DNA of 55,241 bases from Azohydromonas aeria (GTDB lineage Bacteria; Pseudomonadota; Gammaproteobacteria; Burkholderiales; Burkholderiaceae_C), in assembly GCF_009760915.1 (NCBI RefSeq), contig NZ_VIDQ01000049.1, positions 1-55,241 of the forward strand, in the 5' to 3' direction. The notes under the pieces were generated by a model. That model was not told the DNA's origin and searched no databases. It saw only the letters and a program-made list of their open reading frames with translations. Both the position numbers and the translations under genes were made by a program. Position 1 is the stretch's first letter, and the number at the start of each line of letters is the position of its first letter. This document shows, one piece after another, positions 27,862 to 37,235 of the stretch.

Positions 27862-28695
27862 TCGCGTTTCGCTGGGGAGGGTGGCACTTCACCCCCTGCT
27901 TCGACGGTCCGTCTGGCAGAGGCACTTCAGTTCTTCAACCGGACCGGCGCAGCAGTGCGGAGATCCATGCGTCGAGGCGATGCACGAGGCTGGCCCTCTC
28001 GGCGCGGCGTACGGACGCAGTCGATGCCTGCAGAGCTTCGACATCGAGGGCGACGGATCGTCGGCCAGCACAGGCCAGAACGCCCCAGCATCTCCAGTGA
28101 ACCGCGCCACAGTCCATGCCGGCGCACTGAAAAGGGCGTGAGGTTTCACGCAGGGCCGAGTGCCGCTGTCGGGCTGATGGACCTGCTCGAATTGGGTGAC
28201 GCGGCGCAGTGTTGCCCCAGGCCGCCTCACGCACCACGGGCGGCCGGCTGCCGAGCCTGGGCATTTCCGCCACGGGCAGGGCATTGGAGTTCTGCCCTCG
28301 CGGCAGACCGATCGCACGGCGCATGGTCGATCCGGCTGCCGGCTCGATCAGGCCAGTGCAGTCGAACGCAATCCAGGTCTCGCCATCGGGCCCCGTGTTG
28401 GCAGCGGCCATCCGGCCGTTTCGTGTGGCCCCTCAGGCTGGCGTCGGGCCCTTGCGCGGCCTTCGCAAGCCCGCTTTCCGCCTGGCCGCTCCCAAAGCTG
28501 CTTCACTTGCCCGCTGGCCGATCACCCCGTACAGGGCCCGTTCGAACCTCACGAAGACGGGTTACGAGTTCAGCGAGCCGCTCGCTGCTTCGGGCGTGAG
28601 GCCGCGCGCTGCAGCCACCCAGGTGACCCCGCCGCCCGCCTCGTCGAGCATCGTGATGCCCGGTGCTGCCTGCAGCAGCGACAGCAGCCGCTCGC
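27862..28695. other. stretch without an intact gene
   Basis: Several open frames exist on both strands, but none has a recognisable domain or a natural start. The stretch separates the partition module from the hipA and racemase remnants and looks like decayed accessory DNA. Confidence 0.5.
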
Positions 28696-28827
28696 GAGGC
28701 GGTGCAGTGCATCGAGGACACGCTGGCCATCCCGGCCGTGTCCACCGCGGTGCGCACGGCGCGCGGGATGCTCAACCACCTGGGCCTGGAGCCCATCGTC
28801 CCGGGAGCCGGGACACTGCGGGCTTGA
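28696..28827 (+). pseudogene. C-terminal remnant, Asp/Glu racemase or maleate isomerase-like
   Basis: A 43-codon tail reads EAVQCIEDTLAIPAVSTAVR, then TARGMLNHLGLEPIVPGAGT. This resembles the C-terminus of Asp/Glu/hydantoin racemase-superfamily proteins (IPAVSTA...ML..LG). There is no start and no upstream body. The assignment rests on one short segment. Confidence 0.4.
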
Positions 28828-28875
28828 GCGGTGCGCTTGCACCGGCTCAAGCGGTGTCGACGGTACCGCAGAGCC

Positions 28876-29142
28876 GGCTTGAGCAACGACGACCGCCACC
28901 TGCGCAATCACGGCTTTGCCCTCGATTGCCGCTTGAGGGCTCGAGGCTGGGACCGCTCTATGGCGTCATGCCCAGGCCCGGCCACGATCAAGATCGCTTC
29001 CTGCCTGCAGGAAGTCGGTGCCAAGGGCAAGCTCGCCACGCTGGACAACGCGCTCAGCCATTGCGCCGCCCTCGCCCTCAGCCCGTGTCAAGCGATCGAA
29101 CTCGCGCACCAGGTATGGAAGCAGGTGAAACCGGGGCAACCG
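28876..29142 (+). pseudogene. HipA-type kinase toxin, 3' remnant
   Basis: LSNDDRHLRNHGFAL matches the HipA catalytic region (SNxDDHLRNHGF). In a second frame GPLYGVMPRPG matches the following LSPLYDVxPRP motif, and back in the first frame KLATLDNALSHCAALALSPC and AIELAHQVWKQV match the C-terminal end. At least two frame changes and the loss of the N-terminal domain make it non-functional. Its nearness to parAB suggests a decayed plasmid stability module. Confidence 0.65.
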
Positions 29143-29166
29143 GTACCTCATCGGGACCGCACCGCT

Positions 29167-30474
29167 TCAACCAGTACGCACCTGTGCCCCGGGTGCAATG
29201 GTTGGTGCCGCGGCATTGAGCGCATCCATCGCAAAGCCGGCAGCTGCCTTGTAGCGAGCCATGAAGCCTTCACGCTCGGCTGCGGGGATCACACGGTCGA
29301 TGTCGTCAAATACTCCCCCGCAGCGCTCGTCTACCAGTCCCAGCAATCCGAAAGGGCCGGCGCCGCGGTTGCGCAGCACCAGTGCCGAGATGTCGGCGCA
29401 GAGATTGTCGTCGTAGCTGCGCAGCGCAGCCGGGCCCACCCCATGCTCCACCAGCGCTGCACCGAACACGCGCGCGTCCACGATGGCCTGGCTGGCGCCG
29501 TTGGAGCCCACCGGGTACATCACATGCGCAGCGTCGCCGAGCAACGCTACGCGGTGGTCCACCCAGCTCGAAACGGGGTCCCGATCAATCATCGGGTACT
29601 CGAACACTTCCTTGGCACCGCGCAGCATCGCGGGCACGTCCAGCCAGCCGTAATTCCAGCCTTCGAAGTGCTGGACGACTTCCTCGACATTGACGCGTCG
29701 GTTCCAGTCGCCCTGCGACCAGCCCCCAGCGCTGTCCACGGTGATCTCGGCGATCCAGTTGATGGTGGCCAGGCCCGTGGCCGGGTCGGGCTGCGAGATG
29801 GGATAGAACACCACGCGGTGGCGCAGGCTCCCCAACCCCACGAAGGAGGCGCCAGTGCGTATGGGCACGCCCGGCGTCGTGCCGCGCCACATGATGGCCC
29901 CGCCCCAATGGATGGGTGGCTGCCCCGGATACATCTGCGCGCGCACGGCCGAGTGCAGGCCGTCTGCTGCCACCAACAGCGCGCCGCCGACTTCCAGCCG
30001 TTGCCCATCCCGGGTTTCGAGCAGTGCAGTGACGCCGTCATCGCGGTTGCGATAGCCCACCACGCGGTGTCCCAGGCGCACCGCCTCGGGCCCCAGGCGT
30101 TCCAGCACGGCCCGGTACAGCAGCATCCGTAGTTGACCGCGGTGCACGGCGTACTGCGGCCAGCGATAGCCTGCGGCCAGTCCCCGCGGCTCGGCATAGA
30201 CATCCCGGCCGTTGCGGCCCACCAAGGCCCATTCGCGCGCCTGGATACCGATGGTGTCCAGTACCGCGTCAGTCAAGCCGAGGTCGTGGAGCTCGCGCAC
30301 GGCATTGGGCTGCAAGTTGATGCCCACGCCCAACGGCTGCAGGTTGGCCACGGCCTCGTAGACCACGCATGGCACGCCGATCTGGTGCAGCGTGAGTGCC
30401 AGGGCCATGCCGCCAATGCCACCACCGGCAATCAGCACCGGGGCCAGGGAAGGGGAGCTTGAGATGTGCGGCAT
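29167..30474 (-). CDS. FAD-dependent monooxygenase, PhzS/salicylate-hydroxylase type
   Basis: A 435-residue group A flavin monooxygenase. The FAD-binding motif is VLIAGGGIGGMALALTLHQI at residues 13-32. PLGVGINLQPNAVREL and the DG motif LLVAADGLHSAVRAQMYPGQ follow, and GDAAHVMYPVGSNGASQAIV sits at about 310. The pattern is close to PhzS and related flavin-dependent oxidoreductases that hydroxylate an aromatic carboxylate. ATG at 30474; a longer in-frame frame upstream has no domain sense. It stands alone among remnants, so neighbours do not define the substrate. Confidence 0.9.
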   Translation of the reverse strand: MPHISSSPSLAPVLIAGGGIGGMALALTLHQIGVPCVVYEAVANLQPLGVGINLQPNAVRELHDLGLTDAVLDTIGIQAREWALVGRNGRDVYAEPRGLAAGYRWPQYAVHRGQLRMLLYRAVLERLGPEAVRLGHRVVGYRNRDDGVTALLETRDGQRLEVGGALLVAADGLHSAVRAQMYPGQPPIHWGGAIMWRGTTPGVPIRTGASFVGLGSLRHRVVFYPISQPDPATGLATINWIAEITVDSAGGWSQGDWNRRVNVEEVVQHFEGWNYGWLDVPAMLRGAKEVFEYPMIDRDPVSSWVDHRVALLGDAAHVMYPVGSNGASQAIVDARVFGAALVEHGVGPAALRSYDDNLCADISALVLRNRGAGPFGLLGLVDERCGGVFDDIDRVIPAAEREGFMARYKAAAGFAMDALNAAAPTIAPGAQVRTG

Positions 30475-31242
30475 CGCCGGATTGTCTGCGATGGCTGCAT
30501 GCGCCGAGCGCTCGCCTCGGGCGCGCCGCACTCGGGCCGCTACATCGGCAGCGTCGGCGGGGCGCAGTGGTCGTCGAGGAAGTCGGCCACGATTTCTTCG
30601 AACCCGCCGTCTTCCCAGCTCTCGGCAGTCATCGACCTGTGTGGATGGGAGCGCGCGGAGTTCGTGCCGGAGCCCAAGGCGGTCTTCATGACCTGCTCCC
30701 GGATGTCGTGGTCGCTCCTGGCTGCATGTGTTTCGGGCATGGCTCGGGGACAAGGCAAAGGACTGTGGTCGTGCCGCAGCACGTCGATTCAGCGGTTCCA
30801 TAGCAACACGCGTTCTCAACGCCTGCCTCCAGCGCGATGAAGCGCTGTTCATGCCAGGCAGATCCACCAGAACATACGGTGGCCGCAGACGGACATGCCG
30901 ATCCAGCTGCCCGAAGCACGCACGTTCGGAGCCGTCACGCGGCAGGCCCTGCTCGATGCCGGCCGACGAGTTCGAACGCAGCTGCGTGGCCCGGGTCGCA
31001 GGGGCGGCATCGCCGTTACTGGCTGCCCAGCGCTGGTTGATGCCCACGATCCGCCACGTCGTGGTGGCCAACATCCCTGGCCGCCACGAGTAGCAGCAGG
31101 ATCGCTGTCGCGCGAATGCCACCTGGCTTTATGTCTGGAAGCGGCAGGGGTGCAACACGTTCCACTCAGGCAAGCAAAACAGAATCTGGCGTACCTGGGC
31201 TTGCGACACGCCGCCAACCTTTCGAGAGCGGCGTCCGCCTCC
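30475..31242. other. stretch without a supported gene
   Basis: Frames on both strands are open but have no recognisable domain. A minus-strand segment ending in DFLDDHCAPPTLPM looks protein-like but is short and has no start context. Probably decayed DNA. Confidence 0.45.
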
Positions 31243-31770
31243 TTATGCCAAGTCGAAAATGGCGAGCGCGCGATGAAAATGAACTGATCCAAAAATCAGC
31301 CGATCGCATATCCAGACGGCTGCCACCCAGCACGCTGCGACCACGAAGGAGTCAGCACGCCCGGACTTCCATAGATTCAAGGAATGGCGAGACCACAGAA
31401 TGGGAATGCCCAGCGGATTAGGCCAATCGATGAGCAAATGTACCAAGCCCCCGACGGCAAATCCGAACAGGGGACCGCACCACCAATGGATGCCCAGCCC
31501 GGCGTTGGCTGCATAAAGCAAGGCGACCCACATGGGAACCCAGTGCGTGATCGTACGATGCGTGCACCAGCGCTTGCCCTTGCGCCAGGGAATGAGTTCC
31601 AGCCAGTCTGGTGCCGTACCGCCCAGATAGCCAGTCAACACGGTTGCCAGCGCCAGAACCTGATAAGGGCCAGCCGTTTCCCGATGCAGGATCCACGCCG
31701 CAGCGGCGATTCCCGCTGCCCAACCTGTCAATTCATGCGCCTGCCTGGAAGCCAAAACTGCAAAATCCAT
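31243..31770 (-). CDS. DUF457/YdjM-type inner-membrane metal-dependent hydrolase-like protein
   Basis: A 175-residue membrane protein. Hydrophobic helices alternate with conserved polar groups: GGTAPDWLELIPW, RWCTHRTITHWVPMWVALL and GGLVHLLIDWPNPLGIPIL. The D..E and HR..TH patterns are the hallmark of the YdjM (LexA-regulated) and DUF457 membrane family, annotated as metal-dependent hydrolases. ATG at 31770 follows an AT-rich promoter-like region. The biological role is not known. Base composition is lower in GC from here to about 34.9 kb than in the surroundings, a sign of separate origin. Confidence 0.85.
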   Translation of the reverse strand: MDFAVLASRQAHELTGWAAGIAAAAWILHRETAGPYQVLALATVLTGYLGGTAPDWLELIPWRKGKRWCTHRTITHWVPMWVALLYAANAGLGIHWWCGPLFGFAVGGLVHLLIDWPNPLGIPILWSRHSLNLWKSGRADSFVVAACWVAAVWICDRLIFGSVHFHRALAIFDLA

Positions 31771-32109
31771 ACTGCGTAAATATCAATTTTAATACAAGAA
31801 ACCAGTTTTTCCTGAATGCAGCCCGGGCTGCCCATGAAAATCGACTCACGACCTTGGTCAGTCCAGGAGCGACCGCATGCGCATGGAGCGCTTTATCTGG
31901 ATCCCGATGAGCCGTTGACTCGTATCCCACTCGGTGCTGTGTGAATCTCACTGCCGCTGCGGCCAGCCGATACGTGCTCCGGCGTACCGGCTCCCGGTCT
32001 TCGGGCAATCCCCCTGCGGCCAAGGACACCGAACGCTGGCGGTTGCCAGGGGCCAGTGTCGAGACTGACCAGCGGCCAGGCGTCCGACGCCGGCAGGACG
32101 GTACCGGCC
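31771..32109. other. intergenic, AT-rich left end
   Basis: The first 60 bp are AT-rich and likely promote the DUF457 gene on the minus strand. The rest shows no gene. The stretch from 32090 leads into the HTH-like gene. Confidence 0.5.
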
Positions 32110-32562
32110 ATGCCTGAAGCGCAGTCCGGCACGGACACCGCCGGCGGCGTGCGCGGCGCCCGCATTTGCGGCGAGAGCCTCCTGCAGCAGTGGGTGCGCG
32201 ATGGCACCCTGATACCCAGCACCGAGCTCGACAGCAGCTGGGGAGTGAGCCGTCAGGCGCTGGACCAGGCCGTGGAGCGGGGCGAGCTGTTCTCCCTGAA
32301 GATCGCCGGCCGACGCTACTACGTGGCGCAGTTGCGCGACATCACGCGCGAGCAGGCCAGCGAGGTTTGTCGTGCGCTGGGTGCCCTCTCGCCCGGCGAG
32401 AAGCTCACGTTCTGGCTGCGCGAGCACGGCGGCCTGCAAGGCAGGACAGCCGTGGCCGCAATCCATGGAGGTCAGCTTGGCCGCGTGGCGCAGTTGGCAC
32501 GCGCTTGGTCGGCCGAGCGCGCAGGTCCAGTGGGCGAGCCGGCAAGCGATGCGCGCGCCTGA
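32110..32562 (+). CDS. hypothetical protein with HTH-like segment
   Basis: A 150-residue soluble protein that I cannot place in a named family. After GESLLQQWVRDGTLIPSTEL a helix-turn-helix-like stretch reads SWGVSRQALDQAVERGELFS, followed by LKIAGRRYYVAQL, a winged-helix pattern seen in small DNA-binding proteins and antitoxins. The C-terminal half has LSPGEKLTFWLREHGGLQGR. ATG at 32110 was preferred because the extension to 32056 has no sense. An overlapping frame follows, which hints at a two-gene unit. Confidence 0.55.
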   Translation: MPEAQSGTDTAGGVRGARICGESLLQQWVRDGTLIPSTELDSSWGVSRQALDQAVERGELFSLKIAGRRYYVAQLRDITREQASEVCRALGALSPGEKLTFWLREHGGLQGRTAVAAIHGGQLGRVAQLARAWSAERAGPVGEPASDARA

Positions 32563-32746
32563 GCCCGGCACCTTCGAGCACCTGCTGCAGCCCGTCGAAG
32601 TTCCTGTCCAGCGCCTGTCGCGACGGCTGGCCACCGAGCCGTGGCGCGGGGAGGGCGGCCAGCGGCCGCTTCCGACGATCCGCGGCAGGAGTTTGGCGTC
32701 TGCGATGCCGCTGACACCGTGGCCACGACCTTCGCCGAGACCATGA
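32549..32746 (+). CDS. small overlapping ORF (65 aa), unknown
   Basis: ATG at 32549 lies inside the end of the HTH-like gene (14-bp overlap). The product starts MRAPEPGTFEHLLQPVEVPV and becomes Arg/Pro-rich. No family is recognised. It could be a truncated partner of the preceding gene. Confidence 0.25.
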   Translation: MRAPEPGTFEHLLQPVEVPVQRLSRRLATEPWRGEGGQRPLPTIRGRSLASAMPLTPWPRPSPRP

Positions 32747-33010
32747 TCCACGAATCGTCTGCCTGGAGCCAGGGCGCCTGGCTGGTGGCCGAGGCAGATC
32801 TGACAGGGCGCTGGGTGGTGTCGTTCCAGCCCGTGACTGTTGCAGCAACGAAGCCCAGAATGGCGCAGAAGGTCAAAGTGGCCCGTTGAACAGTGGCGCA
32901 CCCGCCGTGTTGCGTCGTGACCGCCGCTGCGGCGTTATGTGATATTCAGTCGATTCTGACCCGGCGCGTCACTTGGAAATAATTGGAAAACCAAAGTGCG
33001 CCTGTGGCGG
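32747..33010. other. intergenic, no gene seen
   Basis: Short open frames only. AT content rises after about 32930, marking the start of the lower-GC block that holds the PEP-CTERM gene. Confidence 0.4.
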
Positions 33011-34096
33011 TCATGCATTACTTTCCGGTCTGCGCTGCCGACGTGCAACTGCCCCCACAAAGACCACCCCAACCATCATCAACGCGTGAACCGACGGCTC
33101 CGGCACTGGAGTTGCCATGTAGGGATGCAAGGTACCGTCCATGGATCGTCCCATACCGACAATTTGTCCCTTATTGTTTATCGCAGTGGCAGAATAAAGT
33201 TTTTTCCAAGCTACGGCATCTTGATCCCTCATATGCTCCTGCAGGTCGAAGCTTTGACCATTCTGGTACAGAACGGCACGAGTGATGAAATCACCCTCAT
33301 CTTCGTCATACAGTTCGCGAGCGCCTGCAGCCCAACCCTGGTCGTTGATGTCGAATATATAGCGTGGTGTGCCCTTCAGAAATGATCCGTCATCATAAAT
33401 TCTTGAATAGGCCAGAAAAGTACTGGGATCCCAAACGTCGAGCACGATGGCGCCAGCATTGTTGATGCGTCTGGCGTAATTGTCGACCTGATAATCTACG
33501 GTGTCTCCTATTCTTGGTAACAATGATGCCCGGCCATTGCGGTATTCGAAGGCGAATGCAGTGAATTCCGTACGGATCTCGCCCACGATTACACCATGGT
33601 CGTTGATGTCATAAGCTTTGCTTGGTGCCGTGGCGCCAGTGTTCAGAAAACTAACCTGTGTCCCGTCGTAGATGAAAGCCTTGCCGTCTGCCGTGCCGAC
33701 AATTTGTCCTGACTCGTTGATGGCATGGGCTGAGCCCTGGCTGGCACCCAACACCGATGACAAATCCGTCAGGCGTCCATTTCGGTACAAGAACGGACGC
33801 GGCTTGAAATCGGGACCAAGAAAATCGCCAACCACGTCACCGCGGTCGTTCAAATTCAGCCCAGCGGCTTCTGTGCCCGTAACGGCATGAAGTTTTCCGC
33901 CGCGATAGAGATACCCCATGCCATCGGTGGCATGCAGCGTAAAGTCGCCATGATTGTTAAGATCATCAAACCTTTCTACAGGCACTCCGATCATCGCGCT
34001 CAAATCTTGAACTCGGTATTTAGACGCTTCCGCCTTTAGCGCACCACACGCACCCAGGACAATAACTGAAAAGATGCCGCGAATCCATGCATTCAT
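33011..34096 (-). CDS. PEP-CTERM sorted protein with HAF-like repeats
   Basis: A 361-residue exported protein. The N-terminus is a signal peptide (IRGIFSVIVLGACGALKAEA). The body repeats a beta-propeller-like unit with INDHGVIVGE, INESGQIVGTADGKAF, LNDRGDVVGDFLG, INDQGWAAGA and INNKGQIVGMG. The C-terminus is a PEP-CTERM sorting signal: VPEPSVHALMMVGVVFVGAV, then RRQRRPES. Such proteins go to the outer surface by the exosortase/archaeosortase-like pathway, linked with exopolysaccharide. No exosortase gene is in this window. Codon use is less GC-biased than neighbours, a sign of transfer. Confidence 0.88.
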   Translation of the reverse strand: MNAWIRGIFSVIVLGACGALKAEASKYRVQDLSAMIGVPVERFDDLNNHGDFTLHATDGMGYLYRGGKLHAVTGTEAAGLNLNDRGDVVGDFLGPDFKPRPFLYRNGRLTDLSSVLGASQGSAHAINESGQIVGTADGKAFIYDGTQVSFLNTGATAPSKAYDINDHGVIVGEIRTEFTAFAFEYRNGRASLLPRIGDTVDYQVDNYARRINNAGAIVLDVWDPSTFLAYSRIYDDGSFLKGTPRYIFDINDQGWAAGARELYDEDEGDFITRAVLYQNGQSFDLQEHMRDQDAVAWKKLYSATAINNKGQIVGMGRSMDGTLHPYMATPVPEPSVHALMMVGVVFVGAVARRQRRPESNA

Positions 34097-34508
34097 ACAA
34101 CGTTCCTTTTAATGGTCAGCGCAGACCATCTTGGCCGCTCCTGCCAAGGCAGCTTTCGTCAGCCCTTCACGACTCTTGAATGGACGATTGATCATGAAGA
34201 GCCTCGACCCAAATTTCATTGTTGAAGCCCCAAAACTATTGCCGCATTCCTCGCCAACCGTCCAAGACGAAGATAGATCAAGGGAGCAGTCCTTGAAAGG
34301 ACGGATGCCATCTGCTGCGCTGGATAAATAATTCTTGCTTCATTGCACAAAGCCAAACTCATGGTAACCCTTCAGACAAACCATGCATAGACATTGGAAA
34401 CGCGGTTTCACGTGAAGCAACAAAGGGCCAACGGCGAAATGACGTGCAATCAGCCAGCGCAATGCTGTCAGATGCAGAAAGCAACGGATTTTGGAAAGGC
34501 GGATTCCA
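34097..34508. other. intergenic, no gene seen
   Basis: Lower-GC sequence upstream of the PEP-CTERM gene. A 66-codon frame (34131-34331) has no family resemblance. I see no supported gene; the promoter of the PEP-CTERM gene should be at the left end. Confidence 0.45.
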
Positions 34509-34794
34509 TCAAGGGTGTAACTTCATTTTGACACAGACGGCGACCGTGCCGTCTTTCTTGAATGAGACCACATAAGCGCCTCTGGGACCGATGGCAATAA
34601 CGTTATTAAATCCGAAAGGCACCGTGTTTTGGCCAAAGCGATCATGGCCCCCAGCGAGCGCCGTGCCGTCTTTTCTGAGCACCACGGTCTCTGGATCCCC
34701 AGCAGCGATGGCCATGACATGATCAGGACCATCGGGCACGGCAATTTGACCGCAGCCGTTCCAACCCCAGGCGAGGACTGTTCCATCCTTCCTA
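34509..34794 (-). pseudogene. RCC1-repeat protein remnant, 5' end cut by IS5-like element
   Basis: The frame reads RKDGTVLAWGWNGCGQIAVP, then VVLRKDGTALAGGHDRFGQN and VSFKKDGTVAV. These are RCC1/alpha-tubulin-suppressor-type repeats (xxDGTVxAWGxNxxGQ). Coding meets the IS5-like element exactly at 34794 without a start codon. The stop at 34509 may be native. About two and a half repeats survive. Confidence 0.7.
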
Positions 34795-35195
34795 GAGCGG
34801 GTTATGAACCTTGGCCTTGCCCCAGCGGGAGCGGCCCCATCTTGGCTGGATGAGCAGGAAGCCGTACCCGAGTGATTTGAGCCAGGAGGAATGAGATTTC
34901 GTGGCGCCGTACCTCACGCTGATGAAGGAGGACGAGCCGCAGCGCGAACACAGCCTGCGCGAGGTATTCAACGCGTTGCGCTGGCTGGCCCGGGCAGGTG
35001 CGCCGTGGCGCATGCTGCCCAACGACTTTCCAGCCTGTGCAGCGGTGTATCAGCAGTTTCGTCGGTGGAGCGAAGCGCGCTGTTTCGAGGCCGTGGTCAG
35101 CGACATGCGCTTCATCATCCGTGCCGGCCAGGAACGCCAGGGTCAGCCCAGCGCCGTGATGTTCTTGGCCACTGGGGAAGGTGCATAACACGCTC
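34795..35195 (+). mobile_element. IS5-family element, internally deleted (401 bp)
   Basis: Imperfect terminal inverted repeats begin GAGCGGGTTATG at 34795 and GAGCGTGTTATG (reverse strand from 35195). They go on with ACCTT and a shared CCCCAG. Inside, a frame at 34901-35188 encodes VAPYLTLMKEDEPQREHSLR, EVFNALRWLARAGAPWRMLP and NDFPACAAVYQQFRRW, the N-terminal part of an IS5-group transposase. The catalytic DDE part is missing. Both flanks carry TA next to the ends, compatible with a short target duplication. It interrupts the RCC1-like gene. Confidence 0.75.
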
Positions 35196-35536
35196 TAAGC
35201 CCTTGTCGGGCCATGCCAGGGTGCCGCACAAGCTGCAGCCAGGGCACGTTGGCTGCTTCTTTTTAGTTTGTTGATAATTGCGCTTATCAATTTTTGGCAT
35301 TGCAACTTCGTCCCCGGTGGCCCTGAGCAGGTGCCATGCCCTCATGCCCTTGGCGGCCGGCATCGATGCCGCGAACTTCGTGGGGAACAGCGCCGGGTGA
35401 ATGATCCCCACACATTCGCGTGTTCGAACCCCTCACAGTTCTACAAGGGGTTCCAGCGGCCACCCCAGTGCCACGTGCACGCCAGTTCTCACCGGTAGCC
35501 TCCAGCAGCACGACGAATTCCTCAACAGCTACAGCT
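35196..35536. other. intergenic, no supported gene
   Basis: A minus-strand frame entering from 35411 reads PTKFAASMPAAKGMRAWHLL, which looks protein-like but matches no family I know. It runs into the IS5-like element. It may be a further remnant. Confidence 0.4.
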
Positions 35537-36305
<769 letters not shown>

Positions 36306-36310
<5 letters not shown>

Positions 36311-36680
36311 TGTGGCCCACGGTTACTGCGAATGACGGCCACGGCTTTTTCGAATGGCGGCGTGACTTAACCCATTGCCATGCCAAGAGAAAGCGGCATT
36401 TCTGCCGCATGGGCGCAATGTTGGCTTCGCGCCACATGGCATATGCCAAGGGTCGAGGTTCTCGCGAACGTGGCTGCAGTGACCATGGTGCATGCGAATG
36501 TGGGTCAGCCCACCATGGATCACTCCATCAGCGAAATCTTCCGGGCCATGGGCAGATTTCGTCCTGCTCGGTCCATCGGCGCCGTTGGAGCAAGTTGACG
36601 TCTCAACGGAAAGGGGCGGTTTCCCCGCCACATTCGCAGAAACCTTGACCTTATTCGCAGCAACCGTGGACCCCAACAGC
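36306..36680. mobile_element. internally deleted IS-like remnant with multiple terminal repeats (375 bp)
   Basis: 28-bp terminal inverted repeats with three mismatches, sharing the blocks GCTGTTG, CCACGGTT and CTGCGAAT, lie at 36306-36333 and 36653-36680. Inner copies of the last part recur at both ends (TTCGAATGGCGGC near 36350; TCTGCGAATGTGGCG near 36632 on the reverse strand), as in IS21-type ends with repeated transposase-binding sites. No transposase frame remains. It separates the kinase stump from the RMF-like gene. Confidence 0.6.
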
Positions 36681-36840
36681 TGTTATTGCCGCTGCTGGTG
36701 CGCTTGAGCACCCCTTCGGCCCAGCCCATCTCCCACTGCCGCGCCTCGTCCGTGCCTTGCGGGTAAGGACAACGGCTGCCGAACACCAGCCCGGCCTTGG
36801 GCCCCTGGTCGCGTACGCCGATTCTTCGCCTCTTCCACAT
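36681..36840 (-). CDS. ribosome modulation factor (RMF)-like, 3' end disrupted
   Basis: The frame starts MWKRRRIGVRDQGPKAGLVF, then GSRCPYPQGTDEARQWEMGW and AEGVLKRTSSGN. This fits the RMF family (about 55 aa): a basic N-terminus, a GxxAG helix, CPY/NPYP and QW..GW. RMF binds 16S rRNA to form resting 100S ribosomes. A strong ribosome binding site (AAAGGAAG) precedes the ATG at 36840. The reading frame passes into the repeat-bordered element at 36680 and goes on to 36520, so the original stop was lost at or near residue 53. Probably nearly complete. Confidence 0.65.
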
Positions 36841-36888
36841 GTCGCTTCCTTTGTAGAGGCCATCGTCCCGGGGCCGCACCAAAGAAAA

Positions 36889-36913
36889 GTGGCCCGCACG
36901 TCATGCGGGCCAC
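36889..36913 (-). terminator. hairpin with T tract upstream of the RMF-like gene
   Basis: A perfect 10-bp stem (GTGGCCCGCA with TGCGGGCCAC) and a 5-base loop. On the minus strand it is followed by TTTTCTTT. It lies 49 bp before the RMF-like ATG, so it is either the terminator of a lost upstream gene or a leader attenuator. Confidence 0.6.
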
Positions 36914-37235
36914 AAACGAAGGCGGCTCTCGGAGGGAGGAGGAGGTCAGGAGTTCACCGCCTTTGGGGTATGCTGGCCCCGGGAAACATTCTGCAGACCC
37001 AGGCAGTTCCTGGGTGTTTCAAAATTGAAGCAGAACTGGAGACCGCGGTCCTTGACCCTCCCACGCGGCTGGCTGTCTCAAGGCGCGGATGCGTCTTCGA
37101 TGTCAGCGACCAATGCCGGTTGCCGGCATGGGTTCGGGTCATCAGTTTGGCCGGCCAGCCATGGCGGGGGGTCCGTTCTTGCTCGCGCCATCCTGAGGCT
37201 GTCGCGAGCCTGCAGCCCGTTGCGCAGGATTTGCC
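36914..37235. other. intergenic upstream of the hybrid kinase
   Basis: No gene is supported. Frames crossing it have no domain. It should hold the promoter of the kinase at 37236. Confidence 0.4.

Noticed and set aside
28209..29219. A single 336-codon protein over this stretch
   Set aside because: Only a short part matches HipA, and it needs frame changes; the rest has no sense.
29167..31122. A 651-codon reading of the flavin monooxygenase
   Set aside because: The first 216 codons have no family sense; the FAD-binding fold starts just after the ATG at 30474.
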